DNA from: Gemmatimonadota bacterium
GTDB lineage: Bacteria; JBHIER01; G020348925
Assembly (NCBI GenBank): GCA_020348925.1
Contig: CP070758.1
Span: 2,572,614 to 2,636,613, forward strand
Direction: 5' to 3'
DNA length: 64,000 nucleotides
The position numbers and the translations under genes are program-made. Shown here one piece after another: positions 56,470 through 64,000 of the stretch (positions within the stretch are counted from its first letter, which is position 1; each line of letters begins with the position of its first letter). Under the pieces are notes generated by a model that made no database searches, was not told where the DNA came from, and saw nothing but the letters and a program-made list of their open reading frames with translations.

Positions 56470-56506
56470 AACCGTCGAGGCTTTCTCAATAGCCTCGACG
56501 GTTTTT
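56470..56506 (+). terminator. Strong Rho-independent terminator
   Basis: A perfect 13-bp stem (aaccgtcgaggct 56470-56482, agcctcgacggtt 56491-56503) with an 8-base loop and a T-run (56502-56506). It separates the second scaffoldin gene from the third. Confidence 0.85.
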
Positions 56507-56562
56507 GGCAAATAGAGATTTGCGTTGAAAGCAATGCTCTGTAAAAGTAAGGAATCATCGCG

Positions 56563-59500
56563 ATGAAAAGGTGGTATCTGTTCTTATTCTGTGTGGTTTT
56601 TGGGGTTGCAAGTATTCAAAACCTTTATGCCCAGGAGGCTACGTTGAGGATTCTGGATGCTTCCGGAAATCCGGGGAGTGAACGGAATCCTGTCTTTGTG
56701 AATCTCTCCAACGGTACCAGCGCCAGTGTCGTCCAATTTGCTCTAAATTTCGACGGAACCGTTTTAACCGTCGTTGATGTCCAACCCACTGAGCGCACCG
56801 AGCATATGGGAACCTTCTCGTGGGAAGTGCTTGATTCGAATGCTTTTGTCGTGTTCATTCAAGATCTTTCGGGTGAGGTGATCGATCCTGGGGTAGGACC
56901 AGTTGCCACTTGTTTTGTTGATGTCGCGGAAGGCGGGCTCGGGAAAGACCTGCTTCTTCAACTCTCAGGTGCAAGCCTCTTTGATCCATTCTCGAATCCT
57001 GTTTCGGTGAGAACTGTCGATGGTATTTTCAGGGTTACTGTTCCCGATATATCTCTCTCTGCCCAGACGCACAATTACGGATTCGTCTTAATGGGACAAT
57101 CCCAGGAATGGGAAGTCACTGTGTACAACGATGGAACGGGTTTGCTTACAATTTCCGATGTTCATTCCGACAATTTTGAGTTCGTTGTAACATCTCCGCC
57201 CTTCCCTCAGGAAATAGCTCCCCTCGATAGTTTAGATATTCTTATTGTTTTTTCACCTTCCCTGGAGGGACCACGATCGGCTTCAATATCATTATTTTCA
57301 AATGATCCCGATGAAGGTCTGCTATTTCTCTCCTTAACTGGCGGTGGAACTTCGGTCGATATCGATCTTTCTGATTTGGAGCATGATTTTCAGGCTGTAA
57401 GAATAGGGACCACTTCCGACTGGTCCTTCACAATATTCAATTTGGGGATTGAACATATTACGGTATTCAATATCGTTTCAACCCACTCTGATTTTGAAAT
57501 TACGCATCCCTCATTTCCTCAGAACGTATCACCGGCTGGGAGTTTAGAGGTGATCCTGCAATTCGCACCAACATCGATGGGGAAATTAGAAGGTATGCTC
57601 ACATTAACATGTGACGATCCAGATGAGGGAACAATTCTCTTAAATGTTGAGGGCATTGGACTTGCCCCAATTATTCAACCGTCTGTTACGAATTATGATT
57701 TTGGGGATGTCGAGGTTGGTGCTTCGGAAGGGTGGTTACTTACGATTTCGAATGATGGAACAGCTGATCTGACGATTGAAGCCCTCACTTCAAATAACAC
57801 TGAATTTTCTGTTGCGTTTCCTGCATTCCCTCAAACTATTCCGCTGGGAGGAAATATTGAAGTTGTCGTTTCATTTGCCCCATCAGACATAGGTGAGAGA
57901 ACCGGAATCTTAACCATCACAAGTGATGATCCCTTCGATCCAACATTGAATTTAACCCTGAGTGGTGAAGGTGTTCCTTCAGCCATACTCACCATGGGAA
58001 ACGGTTCGGGAGCTCCAGGGAGTGTGAGTATTCAAGTTCCTCTTTTGCTTACCAATCGGAGAGGGGTCGCTGCGTTGCGATGTATCCTCAGTTACGATGC
58101 ATCAAAACTGGATGTTTCCAGCGTTTCGCCGACGAATCGAACCGCTCACATGGGAATTTTCAATTGGACCGAACCTCTAGCCGGGAAGATTGTTCTTCTG
58201 ATCGAAGATCTGACAGATCGCGTGGTTTCCCCGAGTACGGGTGCTGTCGCCAATTTCTTTTTTGATGTTGACATTTCGGCTTTGCCTGCGGAAGAGCCGT
58301 TAATGCTTTCAAATGTGGCTTTGTATGATATCGATGAAGGAGACATTTTCACTGTCTCTGACGAACCCGGTTCTTTCACAATTATAGCTCCGGATATAGC
58401 GTTATCTGATACAGATTATGCGTTTGGGTCTGTGCTATTGGACGCTACAGCTTCATGGACATTGACCATATTCAACGAAGGGACTATCGATCTTACTGTC
58501 ACGGGAGTGACGACAACGAACACCGATTTCATGGTCGTTGCACCCTCTTTTCCCCAGACAGTCGAAGCTGGAGGAGATTTGGAGGTGGCCATCCGATTTA
58601 CTCCCACTTCCCTTGGTCCTATTACGGGGGCCATTACGGTTGTAAGCAACGATAGTGATGAAGGTTTATTATCCGTAACTCTGTCGGGAACTGGGGTAAC
58701 TCCTAATATTATACTGTCAGCGTACAGTCATCATTATAGTGAAGTCATATTGGGTACGTCCTCGTCATGGACCATGAAAGTATTCAATACAGGAACAGCC
58801 GATCTTTCTATCACTCATGTTACTACTGATCAGGCTGACTTTCATGTAGCAAGTCCAATTTTTCCTCAAAGTGTGAAGCCGGCTGACAGTCTCACGGTCT
58901 CAGTAAACTTTACGCCTTCCGTTTTAGGAAATATATCGGGAACACTTACTGTATTCAATAATGATCCAGAGGATGGAGAATTGTCTGTCGTTTTGATTGG
59001 CGTGGGCACTGCACCGGATATTAATGTTTCTGAAACAAGTCATGATTTTGGTGAAATCGTGGTGGGAGGGATGAGTAGTTGGATGTTACGAATATCAAAT
59101 ATCGGGTCAGCCGATTTAACCCTTCAAGACATCTCTTCAAATCGCGCTGACTTTAGTATTGTGGCTCTTTCCTTTCCCCAGATAGTACCACCGGGTGGAT
59201 ACCTTGATGTTATGATTTCATTTTCTCCCACTATTGAGGGTTTCATTTCAGGTGAGTTAGTCATCACATCCAATGATGTTGATGAGGGTTCTTTCTTTAT
59301 CCCAATGCAAGGGCGGGGAATTGCACCTGATATACACCTTTCGGCAACGAGTCAAAATTTTGGATCAGTGCTACTGAATAAGAGTCGGTCATGGACGTTC
59401 TCCATTCATAATCTTGGAGTCGTGCTTTTAAGAGTAAACGAAGTGATTTCAGGCACCTCTGATTTTCATGTAATCTCTCCCACGTTTCCACAAAATATTT

Positions 59501-61680
59501 TACCGGGTGATACTATTGAGGTAAATCTTATTTTTCAACCGGTTATGCTTGGTGAATTGATAGATACGATCCGGATAGTGAGCAATGATCCAGATGAGAA
59601 CATCTTAAACCTTCAGGTTCGAGGCACAGGTGTGGCTCCTCATATTGAACTCTCAGCAGAGGCCTATGATTTCGGTAATGTCGTGGTTGGGCGAACTGCA
59701 AGTTGGACATTGACAGTGAGGAACAGTGGGAGCTATGATCTTCATCTCAACCGCATTTATCTTGCGGATAGTACGAACTTTCAAATACATGAAGTTTTAC
59801 TCCCGATAACGATCACTCCTTCTGCAAGCTCAAATTTCACCCTCAATTTTAAACCCCTGAATCCAGGAATAAAGACGGACGAAATCACAATTGAGAGTAA
59901 TGATCTCGACAATCCAGTGGTTACATTTTCTCTTACAGGTCGGGGATCTGCTCCTCCTGCGTTGACTGTTCTCGATAGGAGAGGCGCACTTGGGAGTTCA
60001 GATCGGTTGGTTCCACTTGAATTGTCCAATGAAATGGCGATTTCGAAGATTGTTTTTACTCTTCAGTATGATTCCGGGCGTTTGATCACGTCTGAAATTC
60101 AACCTACAGTGAGAACCGATCATATGGGTACATTTACGTGGCGTGAACAGAGTCCGGGTATTATTGGAGTAACCATTGATGATGAAAACAAAATTGTAGA
60201 ACCAGGATCAGGATGGGTTGTTGAATTCCTTTTTGACGTGAGAAGTGATGCCACATTGGGAGAAATTCCAATGACTTTGACCAATGTCACACTTTATGAT
60301 ACTAACGGAGTAATTCTCCCCAAAAATCTCTTTCACGGTACTTTTGAAATAGTTGAAACGCTCGAGCAAGTGACTATTGCTATTCCCCATAGGAGTAAAC
60401 CTGCCGGTGACACCTTTCAAATTCCAGTAAAACTGTTGCAGGACATCACAGGATTAAATGTTTTGGCCATGGAATTTGTCATTGTTTTTAATCCAGAACT
60501 TTTGACGGCTATTTCGGTTTCAGACGAGGGCACTTTAGCGGATGCTTGGCGTGGAACGCCAAATGCTGAATATTTAGCATTTACAGCCATAGAAGAGGAT
60601 CGAATTATTGGAGTCATTGCGGCAAACTTTTCACTGTGGGGAGAAGGTACTTTTTTAAATATTACTTTCGAAGTTTCTGAGGATGCTCAGGCTGGTGAGA
60701 AGAGTCCACTTCATTTCTTAAATTCTAAGGTAAATGAAGGTGATCCTCCGGCAGAATTTATTGATGGGTGGTTTTCTGTCGAATCTGTACCGGACATTGA
60801 TTTCTCGTTTCGAGAGCACGACTTTGGATCGGTGGAAATCGGTGAATCTCAAGATTGGCAATTGACCATCTACAACGTTGGAACCGAGGATCTCGTTATT
60901 AGTGATATTGTTGTTACGATTTCCGACTTTACTCTGAGCGATATAACTGTGCCGCAAACGTTATCTCCAGATAGCCATCTTAATACCACGGTAGTTTTCA
61001 GTCCTCAAAGTCAAGGCCAAATAACAGGTGAGCTAAGAATTACAAGTAATGATACTGATGAACCCACAGCGTCTCTTTCGCTGCTGGGTGTGGGCACGCC
61101 TGGAGTCGATGTGCAATTAGCATACTTCTCTGGATACTGGACCGGGAGGGATGTTCTTCTGAAGTGGACATTCGCATCGTATGATGATGTGTTAGGTTTT
61201 CATGTTTATCGAAAAGGAGAAAATGAAATTGAATATTCTCGTCTAACGGCAGAACCGTTGATGTATGATGGGAAATCTCTTTTCCGTGATATGGAAGTCC
61301 CGGGTTCGGGATTGTATTCCTATCGACTCGCAGCAGTTGACAATGAGGGTTTGGAAGAGTTATTGGGAACTGTTGCAGTGAAGGTGGGTGAAATAGGTAA
61401 CTTATCATATTTTCTATCTCAAAATTTTCCTAACCCATTTAATCCTAAAACACGGATCGAATATACTCTCGAGAAAGCGGATCAGATTTCTCTTTCCATA
61501 TACAATGTAATGGGTCAAAAAGTACGCAACTTGGTCTCTGCACGTCAAGGAGCGGGGCGATACACAGTTTTTTGGGATGGGACGAATGATAGTGGAGAAG
61601 CTGTTCCAAGCGGAGTTTATTTTTACATATTGGAAACTATGCATTTCCATGAAACGAGGTCGATGCTCCTCTTGCGTTAA
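56563..61680 (+). CDS. Giant scaffoldin-like protein: four cohesin-like domains, nine ASH-type repeats, T9SS tail
   Basis: 1705 residues; ATG 56563 with a weak taagga site. Signal peptide 1-23. Cohesin-like domains lie at about 24-155, 474-610, 1132-1262 and 1267-1400. The first three share a marker strand PTxRTxHMGxFxW. Between them stand nine repeats of about 100 residues of the ASPM/SPD-2/Hydin (choice-of-anchor-D) kind, each with an opening like HDFGxVxxG and an FPQxxxPG middle: three before cohesin 2, five before cohesin 3 and one after cohesin 4. An FN3-like domain (about 1523-1605) and a T9SS type A tail (about 1613-1705, QNFPNPFNPKT, GVYFYILET) end the protein. The ASH repeats would act as spacers that hold the cohesins apart. 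The codon use is more A/T-rich than in the peptidase array. Confidence 0.82.
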   Translation: MKRWYLFLFCVVFGVASIQNLYAQEATLRILDASGNPGSERNPVFVNLSNGTSASVVQFALNFDGTVLTVVDVQPTERTEHMGTFSWEVLDSNAFVVFIQDLSGEVIDPGVGPVATCFVDVAEGGLGKDLLLQLSGASLFDPFSNPVSVRTVDGIFRVTVPDISLSAQTHNYGFVLMGQSQEWEVTVYNDGTGLLTISDVHSDNFEFVVTSPPFPQEIAPLDSLDILIVFSPSLEGPRSASISLFSNDPDEGLLFLSLTGGGTSVDIDLSDLEHDFQAVRIGTTSDWSFTIFNLGIEHITVFNIVSTHSDFEITHPSFPQNVSPAGSLEVILQFAPTSMGKLEGMLTLTCDDPDEGTILLNVEGIGLAPIIQPSVTNYDFGDVEVGASEGWLLTISNDGTADLTIEALTSNNTEFSVAFPAFPQTIPLGGNIEVVVSFAPSDIGERTGILTITSDDPFDPTLNLTLSGEGVPSAILTMGNGSGAPGSVSIQVPLLLTNRRGVAALRCILSYDASKLDVSSVSPTNRTAHMGIFNWTEPLAGKIVLLIEDLTDRVVSPSTGAVANFFFDVDISALPAEEPLMLSNVALYDIDEGDIFTVSDEPGSFTIIAPDIALSDTDYAFGSVLLDATASWTLTIFNEGTIDLTVTGVTTTNTDFMVVAPSFPQTVEAGGDLEVAIRFTPTSLGPITGAITVVSNDSDEGLLSVTLSGTGVTPNIILSAYSHHYSEVILGTSSSWTMKVFNTGTADLSITHVTTDQADFHVASPIFPQSVKPADSLTVSVNFTPSVLGNISGTLTVFNNDPEDGELSVVLIGVGTAPDINVSETSHDFGEIVVGGMSSWMLRISNIGSADLTLQDISSNRADFSIVALSFPQIVPPGGYLDVMISFSPTIEGFISGELVITSNDVDEGSFFIPMQGRGIAPDIHLSATSQNFGSVLLNKSRSWTFSIHNLGVVLLRVNEVISGTSDFHVISPTFPQNILPGDTIEVNLIFQPVMLGELIDTIRIVSNDPDENILNLQVRGTGVAPHIELSAEAYDFGNVVVGRTASWTLTVRNSGSYDLHLNRIYLADSTNFQIHEVLLPITITPSASSNFTLNFKPLNPGIKTDEITIESNDLDNPVVTFSLTGRGSAPPALTVLDRRGALGSSDRLVPLELSNEMAISKIVFTLQYDSGRLITSEIQPTVRTDHMGTFTWREQSPGIIGVTIDDENKIVEPGSGWVVEFLFDVRSDATLGEIPMTLTNVTLYDTNGVILPKNLFHGTFEIVETLEQVTIAIPHRSKPAGDTFQIPVKLLQDITGLNVLAMEFVIVFNPELLTAISVSDEGTLADAWRGTPNAEYLAFTAIEEDRIIGVIAANFSLWGEGTFLNITFEVSEDAQAGEKSPLHFLNSKVNEGDPPAEFIDGWFSVESVPDIDFSFREHDFGSVEIGESQDWQLTIYNVGTEDLVISDIVVTISDFTLSDITVPQTLSPDSHLNTTVVFSPQSQGQITGELRITSNDTDEPTASLSLLGVGTPGVDVQLAYFSGYWTGRDVLLKWTFASYDDVLGFHVYRKGENEIEYSRLTAEPLMYDGKSLFRDMEVPGSGLYSYRLAAVDNEGLEELLGTVAVKVGEIGNLSYFLSQNFPNPFNPKTRIEYTLEKADQISLSIYNVMGQKVRNLVSARQGAGRYTVFWDGTNDSGEAVPSGVYFYILETMHFHETRSMLLLR

Positions 61681-61713
61681 TTTACTTTGAATAGACTAAA
61701 AAGGAGGTATCTT

Positions 61714-63153
61714 TTGCGGGACTGGAAGATCAAAATGTTCATGACGCGGCGTTTCTGGAGCATTTGCATGCTCATCATGTGCTCAATGTGTTGTGGATGG
61801 GGGTGGCAGGATTCGAATGCTGATACAAGCGAATCAGTCGTTGATACTGGAAAAGTCCGTATCCCTAATGTTTGGGCTATGCCGGGGGATACAATTGAGT
61901 TGCCTATTATTATTTTGTATGATGTTACCGGATTAGATATTTTTTCGATCACGGGAGATTTAACATTTGATCCATCTCTTATCTCCTTAACAGGAGACAC
62001 CGTAATTACAGAAGGCACGCCGAGTGACAATGAAGTTTGGGCTTGGTTTTTCATATCAGCCATGGTTGATACCAACACATTCCGCATGGTTTGGGCTGCC
62101 GTAGAATCTCTGGAGGGAAGTGGACCTCTTGTTTATGTGCAATTTCGCGTGTCACCAATGGCACAACTTGGTGAGGTCAGTCCTCTTTGGTTAGAATCTT
62201 GGAATTTTAATGAAGGAGATCCGGCAATTGAGGTTTTTGATGGGGTCTTTTCTGTTGGGCAACCTCCACGCATCGAGCTCTCAGAGACGATTCATGAATA
62301 TGGAACCGTCGATATTGGTCAGAGTGCGGAGTGGATACTGCGCATTACGAATGTAGGAGATAATTTTCTTGATATATATACTATGGAAACCGATAGTGTA
62401 CAATTCGAAGTTCTTGAACCTTTTTTTCCTCAATCGATCAATGCTGGGAATACGATTGAAACAACCGTTACTTTTACACCAGACTCTAATGATTCTATTG
62501 AGGGTAATTTACGGCTAAGTTGTAATGATTTAGATAATCTAATCCTAAATATCCCCTTGGGGGGAATAGGGCGTGGGACACATGTGCAACTTTTATCTTT
62601 TACTGCTCAGTTTCATGATGATAAGATTTTCATAAACTGGATAACCTCTGAGGAAAGTTGTCATTTAGGATTTATTCTCTACCGTAGCTGTTTTCCTGAT
62701 AAAGATTTCAAACCAATCAATACTGAATTGATTGCTGGGGGTCCTTCGTATGTTTTTCTGGATGATTCTCCAAAGGGGGAAGGTATTCATTACTATAAAC
62801 TTAGTTCTGTGGATGTGAACGGATATGAGGAAACCGTTGGTTTTACTTCAGTAAAAGTGTTTTCTATGACACCTACAACTCATTCACTTCTTCAGAACTA
62901 CCCAAATCCATTTAATCCTATTACTTACATTACGTTTGAAGCACCAAAAGAGGAGTATGTGACCTTAAGTGTTTACAATTGTTTAGGGCAAGAGATTCGG
63001 AAGCTTTTTGAAGGTCATGCGGATTTGAATCATAATACTGTATCCTGGGATGGTTTGGATAGTAAAGGAAATATTCTTCCGAGTGGAATCTACTTTTGTA
63101 GGCTTCAGTCTTCCATGGGCATTAGATCAATGCGAATGATGCTTTTACGATAG
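61714..63153 (+). CDS. Exported protein with one cohesin-like domain, one ASH repeat and T9SS tail
   Basis: 479 residues from TTG 61714, placed by aaggagg at 61701-61707; ATG 61735 is the alternative. The gap to the giant scaffoldin is only 33 bases, so the two are probably one transcript. Parts: signal peptide with several Cys (CMLIMCSMCCGWG), a cohesin-like domain (about 45-190) that resembles cohesin 4 of the giant protein (both have NEGDPP/NEGDPA and a DGxFSV end), an ASH repeat (about 195-295), an FN3-like domain (about 300-385) and a T9SS type A tail (about 395-479, LLQNYPNPFNPITYI, GIYFCRLQ). The domain order repeats the C-terminal part of the 1705-residue protein, so it probably arose by partial duplication. 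Confidence 0.8.
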   Translation: MRDWKIKMFMTRRFWSICMLIMCSMCCGWGWQDSNADTSESVVDTGKVRIPNVWAMPGDTIELPIIILYDVTGLDIFSITGDLTFDPSLISLTGDTVITEGTPSDNEVWAWFFISAMVDTNTFRMVWAAVESLEGSGPLVYVQFRVSPMAQLGEVSPLWLESWNFNEGDPAIEVFDGVFSVGQPPRIELSETIHEYGTVDIGQSAEWILRITNVGDNFLDIYTMETDSVQFEVLEPFFPQSINAGNTIETTVTFTPDSNDSIEGNLRLSCNDLDNLILNIPLGGIGRGTHVQLLSFTAQFHDDKIFINWITSEESCHLGFILYRSCFPDKDFKPINTELIAGGPSYVFLDDSPKGEGIHYYKLSSVDVNGYEETVGFTSVKVFSMTPTTHSLLQNYPNPFNPITYITFEAPKEEYVTLSVYNCLGQEIRKLFEGHADLNHNTVSWDGLDSKGNILPSGIYFCRLQSSMGIRSMRMMLLR

Positions 63154-63164
63154 GACAATTGTCC
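63153..63164. repeat. Short palindrome after the last scaffoldin gene
   Basis: ggacaattgtcc is a perfect 12-base palindrome overlapping the last base of the stop. There is no T-run, so a terminator role is doubtful. Confidence 0.3.
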
Positions 63165-63178
63165 AAAACTATGATAAA

Positions 63179-63856
63179 ATGTTGATGAATAGTGTTGAAC
63201 AAGAAAGGAAGAGTAAAGAGATAACAGCATTGATTTGTCAGCTTCAAGGTGTGCTCTCTGCTCATGTCTCCTTTAATGGACAGGAAGAACTGGAAGAGAT
63301 TCATGTTTTAGCGAATCGTGGTCGATCACCGAAGCAAATTGTTCGCGATATCGAATCGATTTTAGTTACACAACGAGGTCTGCGGGTTGATCACAAAAAA
63401 ATTAGTGTGGCCCAGATTGAAGGAGAGTCGACTGCTTTAAAAGATGGATCTCGAATTAAATTTGTAAGTGTAGGCGTTTCTGTCCCTGGCCTTGAAAGTA
63501 AAGTAGAGGTTGAACTTACCAAGGACAATGTTCCTTCCCTCGGAGTTGCCGAGGGACCAGGATCGGAATTGAATCAATTGCGCTTAGTAGTTGAGGCCAC
63601 CTTAAAAGCGATCAGGAACTTTTTAGATTCAGATCATACGTTTGTTTTCGAAAGTATTAAGTCTATAGGCGAAGAGAGAAATATTATCATTGTGACAATA
63701 ACGGCACTTACACCGAGAGATGAACGAAAACTTATTGGTTGTGCCTTTTCTGAAGGGGATCGTAATAAAACAGCTGTTTTTGCTACATTAGACGCGTTGA
63801 ACCGGTATTTGGAGAGATGGTTAAAAGCTTCGTGCAATTCGGGGCAAAATATATAA
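63179..63856 (+). CDS. Conserved protein of unknown function
   Basis: 225 residues. ATG 63179 or ATG 63185 could be the start; neither has a clear ribosome site. There is no signal peptide or membrane segment, so it is cytoplasmic. The N-terminal part has a strongly patterned block (EEIHVLANRGRSPKQIVRDIES, about residues 38-60) followed by GLRVDHKKISVAQ, which I recall from unannotated proteins of several phyla. The C-terminal half (about 120-215) looks like an alpha/beta domain with AVFATLDALNRYLERW at the end. No function can be given. It follows the last scaffoldin gene by 25 bases on the same strand. Confidence 0.7.
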   Translation: MLMNSVEQERKSKEITALICQLQGVLSAHVSFNGQEELEEIHVLANRGRSPKQIVRDIESILVTQRGLRVDHKKISVAQIEGESTALKDGSRIKFVSVGVSVPGLESKVEVELTKDNVPSLGVAEGPGSELNQLRLVVEATLKAIRNFLDSDHTFVFESIKSIGEERNIIIVTITALTPRDERKLIGCAFSEGDRNKTAVFATLDALNRYLERWLKASCNSGQNI

Positions 63857-64000
63857 GGCCGACATCAAAAATGTGTTTACCAATGGTTATCACTAAAGTT
63901 TATTGAGCGGAGCGGTTATCAACCGAGCGAAGCGGTTTACAAGCCCGTCTTTTAAATGAATTTCGGGTAGTGTAGATTGCGAAAGGGGGTTGATACCGTG
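63857..64000. other. Window end, no gene seen
   Basis: A small direct repeat (gagcggagcggtt near 63905 and gagcgaagcggtt near 63926) is visible. No gene or clear terminator was found before the end of the window. Confidence 0.3.

Noticed and set aside
63900..63945. gagcgRagcggtt direct repeat at the window end
   Set aside because: Only two imperfect copies are visible, too few to call a repeat family.

Overview
The window looks like a piece of an uncultured, outer-membraned bacterium of the FCB lineage (the KSB1 / Zixibacteria / Latescibacteria / WOR-3 sort of organism). The evidence is the combination of type IX secretion (T9SS) C-terminal sorting domains with the NYPNPFNP signature, many secreted multidomain peptidases, type I dockerin tails and GNGNGxxxPGE-type calcium-binding beta domains. 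The exact phylum cannot be fixed from this sequence. No rRNA, tRNA, IS element, phage gene or CRISPR array was seen.

Layout. (1) Bases 1-1177 hold the C-terminal part of a membrane-bound ATPase-like protein. (2) Bases 1609-38519 are a 37-kb, same-strand array of exported peptidases: eight intact M28 metallopeptidases (six of one clade, two of a second clade), one M28 gene collapsed by an internal deletion, then an M1 aminopeptidase-like, an M14 carboxypeptidase-like and a 1520-residue C25 (gingipain-type) protein. All intact members end in the same cassette: PGE-type beta domain(s), a Rossmann/GATase-like domain and a dockerin. (3) A convergent gene (38702-40438) encodes a Porphyromonas-type peptidylarginine deiminase, also with a dockerin. 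(4) Bases 40759-46666 carry an SH3b protein, an M48 lipoprotein peptidase, an MscS channel with a cyclic-nucleotide-binding domain (frameshifted), a CHASE2 adenylate cyclase and an MBL-fold hydrolase. (5) On the minus strand, 53431 to 46936, lies a sulfur-trafficking cluster: Rrf2 regulator, cysK, cysteine desulfurase, nicotinate phosphoribosyltransferase (frameshifted), IscU/NifU, mnmA and an MA-type peptidase with an in-frame TGA. (6) Bases 54208-63153 are four exported proteins with cohesin-like domains and T9SS sorting tails, one of them 1705 residues long. (7) The window ends with a small conserved protein of unknown function.

How the parts may work together. Twelve intact dockerin-bearing enzymes, all acting on protein or peptide, sit within 16 kb of four cohesin-like, surface-targeted proteins. 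The simplest reading is a cellulosome-like machine for protein: secreted endo- and exopeptidases plus an arginine deiminase docking onto T9SS-anchored scaffoldins. I regard this as the main discovery candidate. The dockerin assignment is strong; the cohesin assignment rests on sequence pattern and needs a profile or structure search; the cohesin-dockerin pairing is inference.

Sequence quality. Two genes are broken by what look like single-G losses in short G runs, and one by a single in-frame TGA. These may be read errors or true mutations. The deletion in the M28 pseudogene is structural and looks real.
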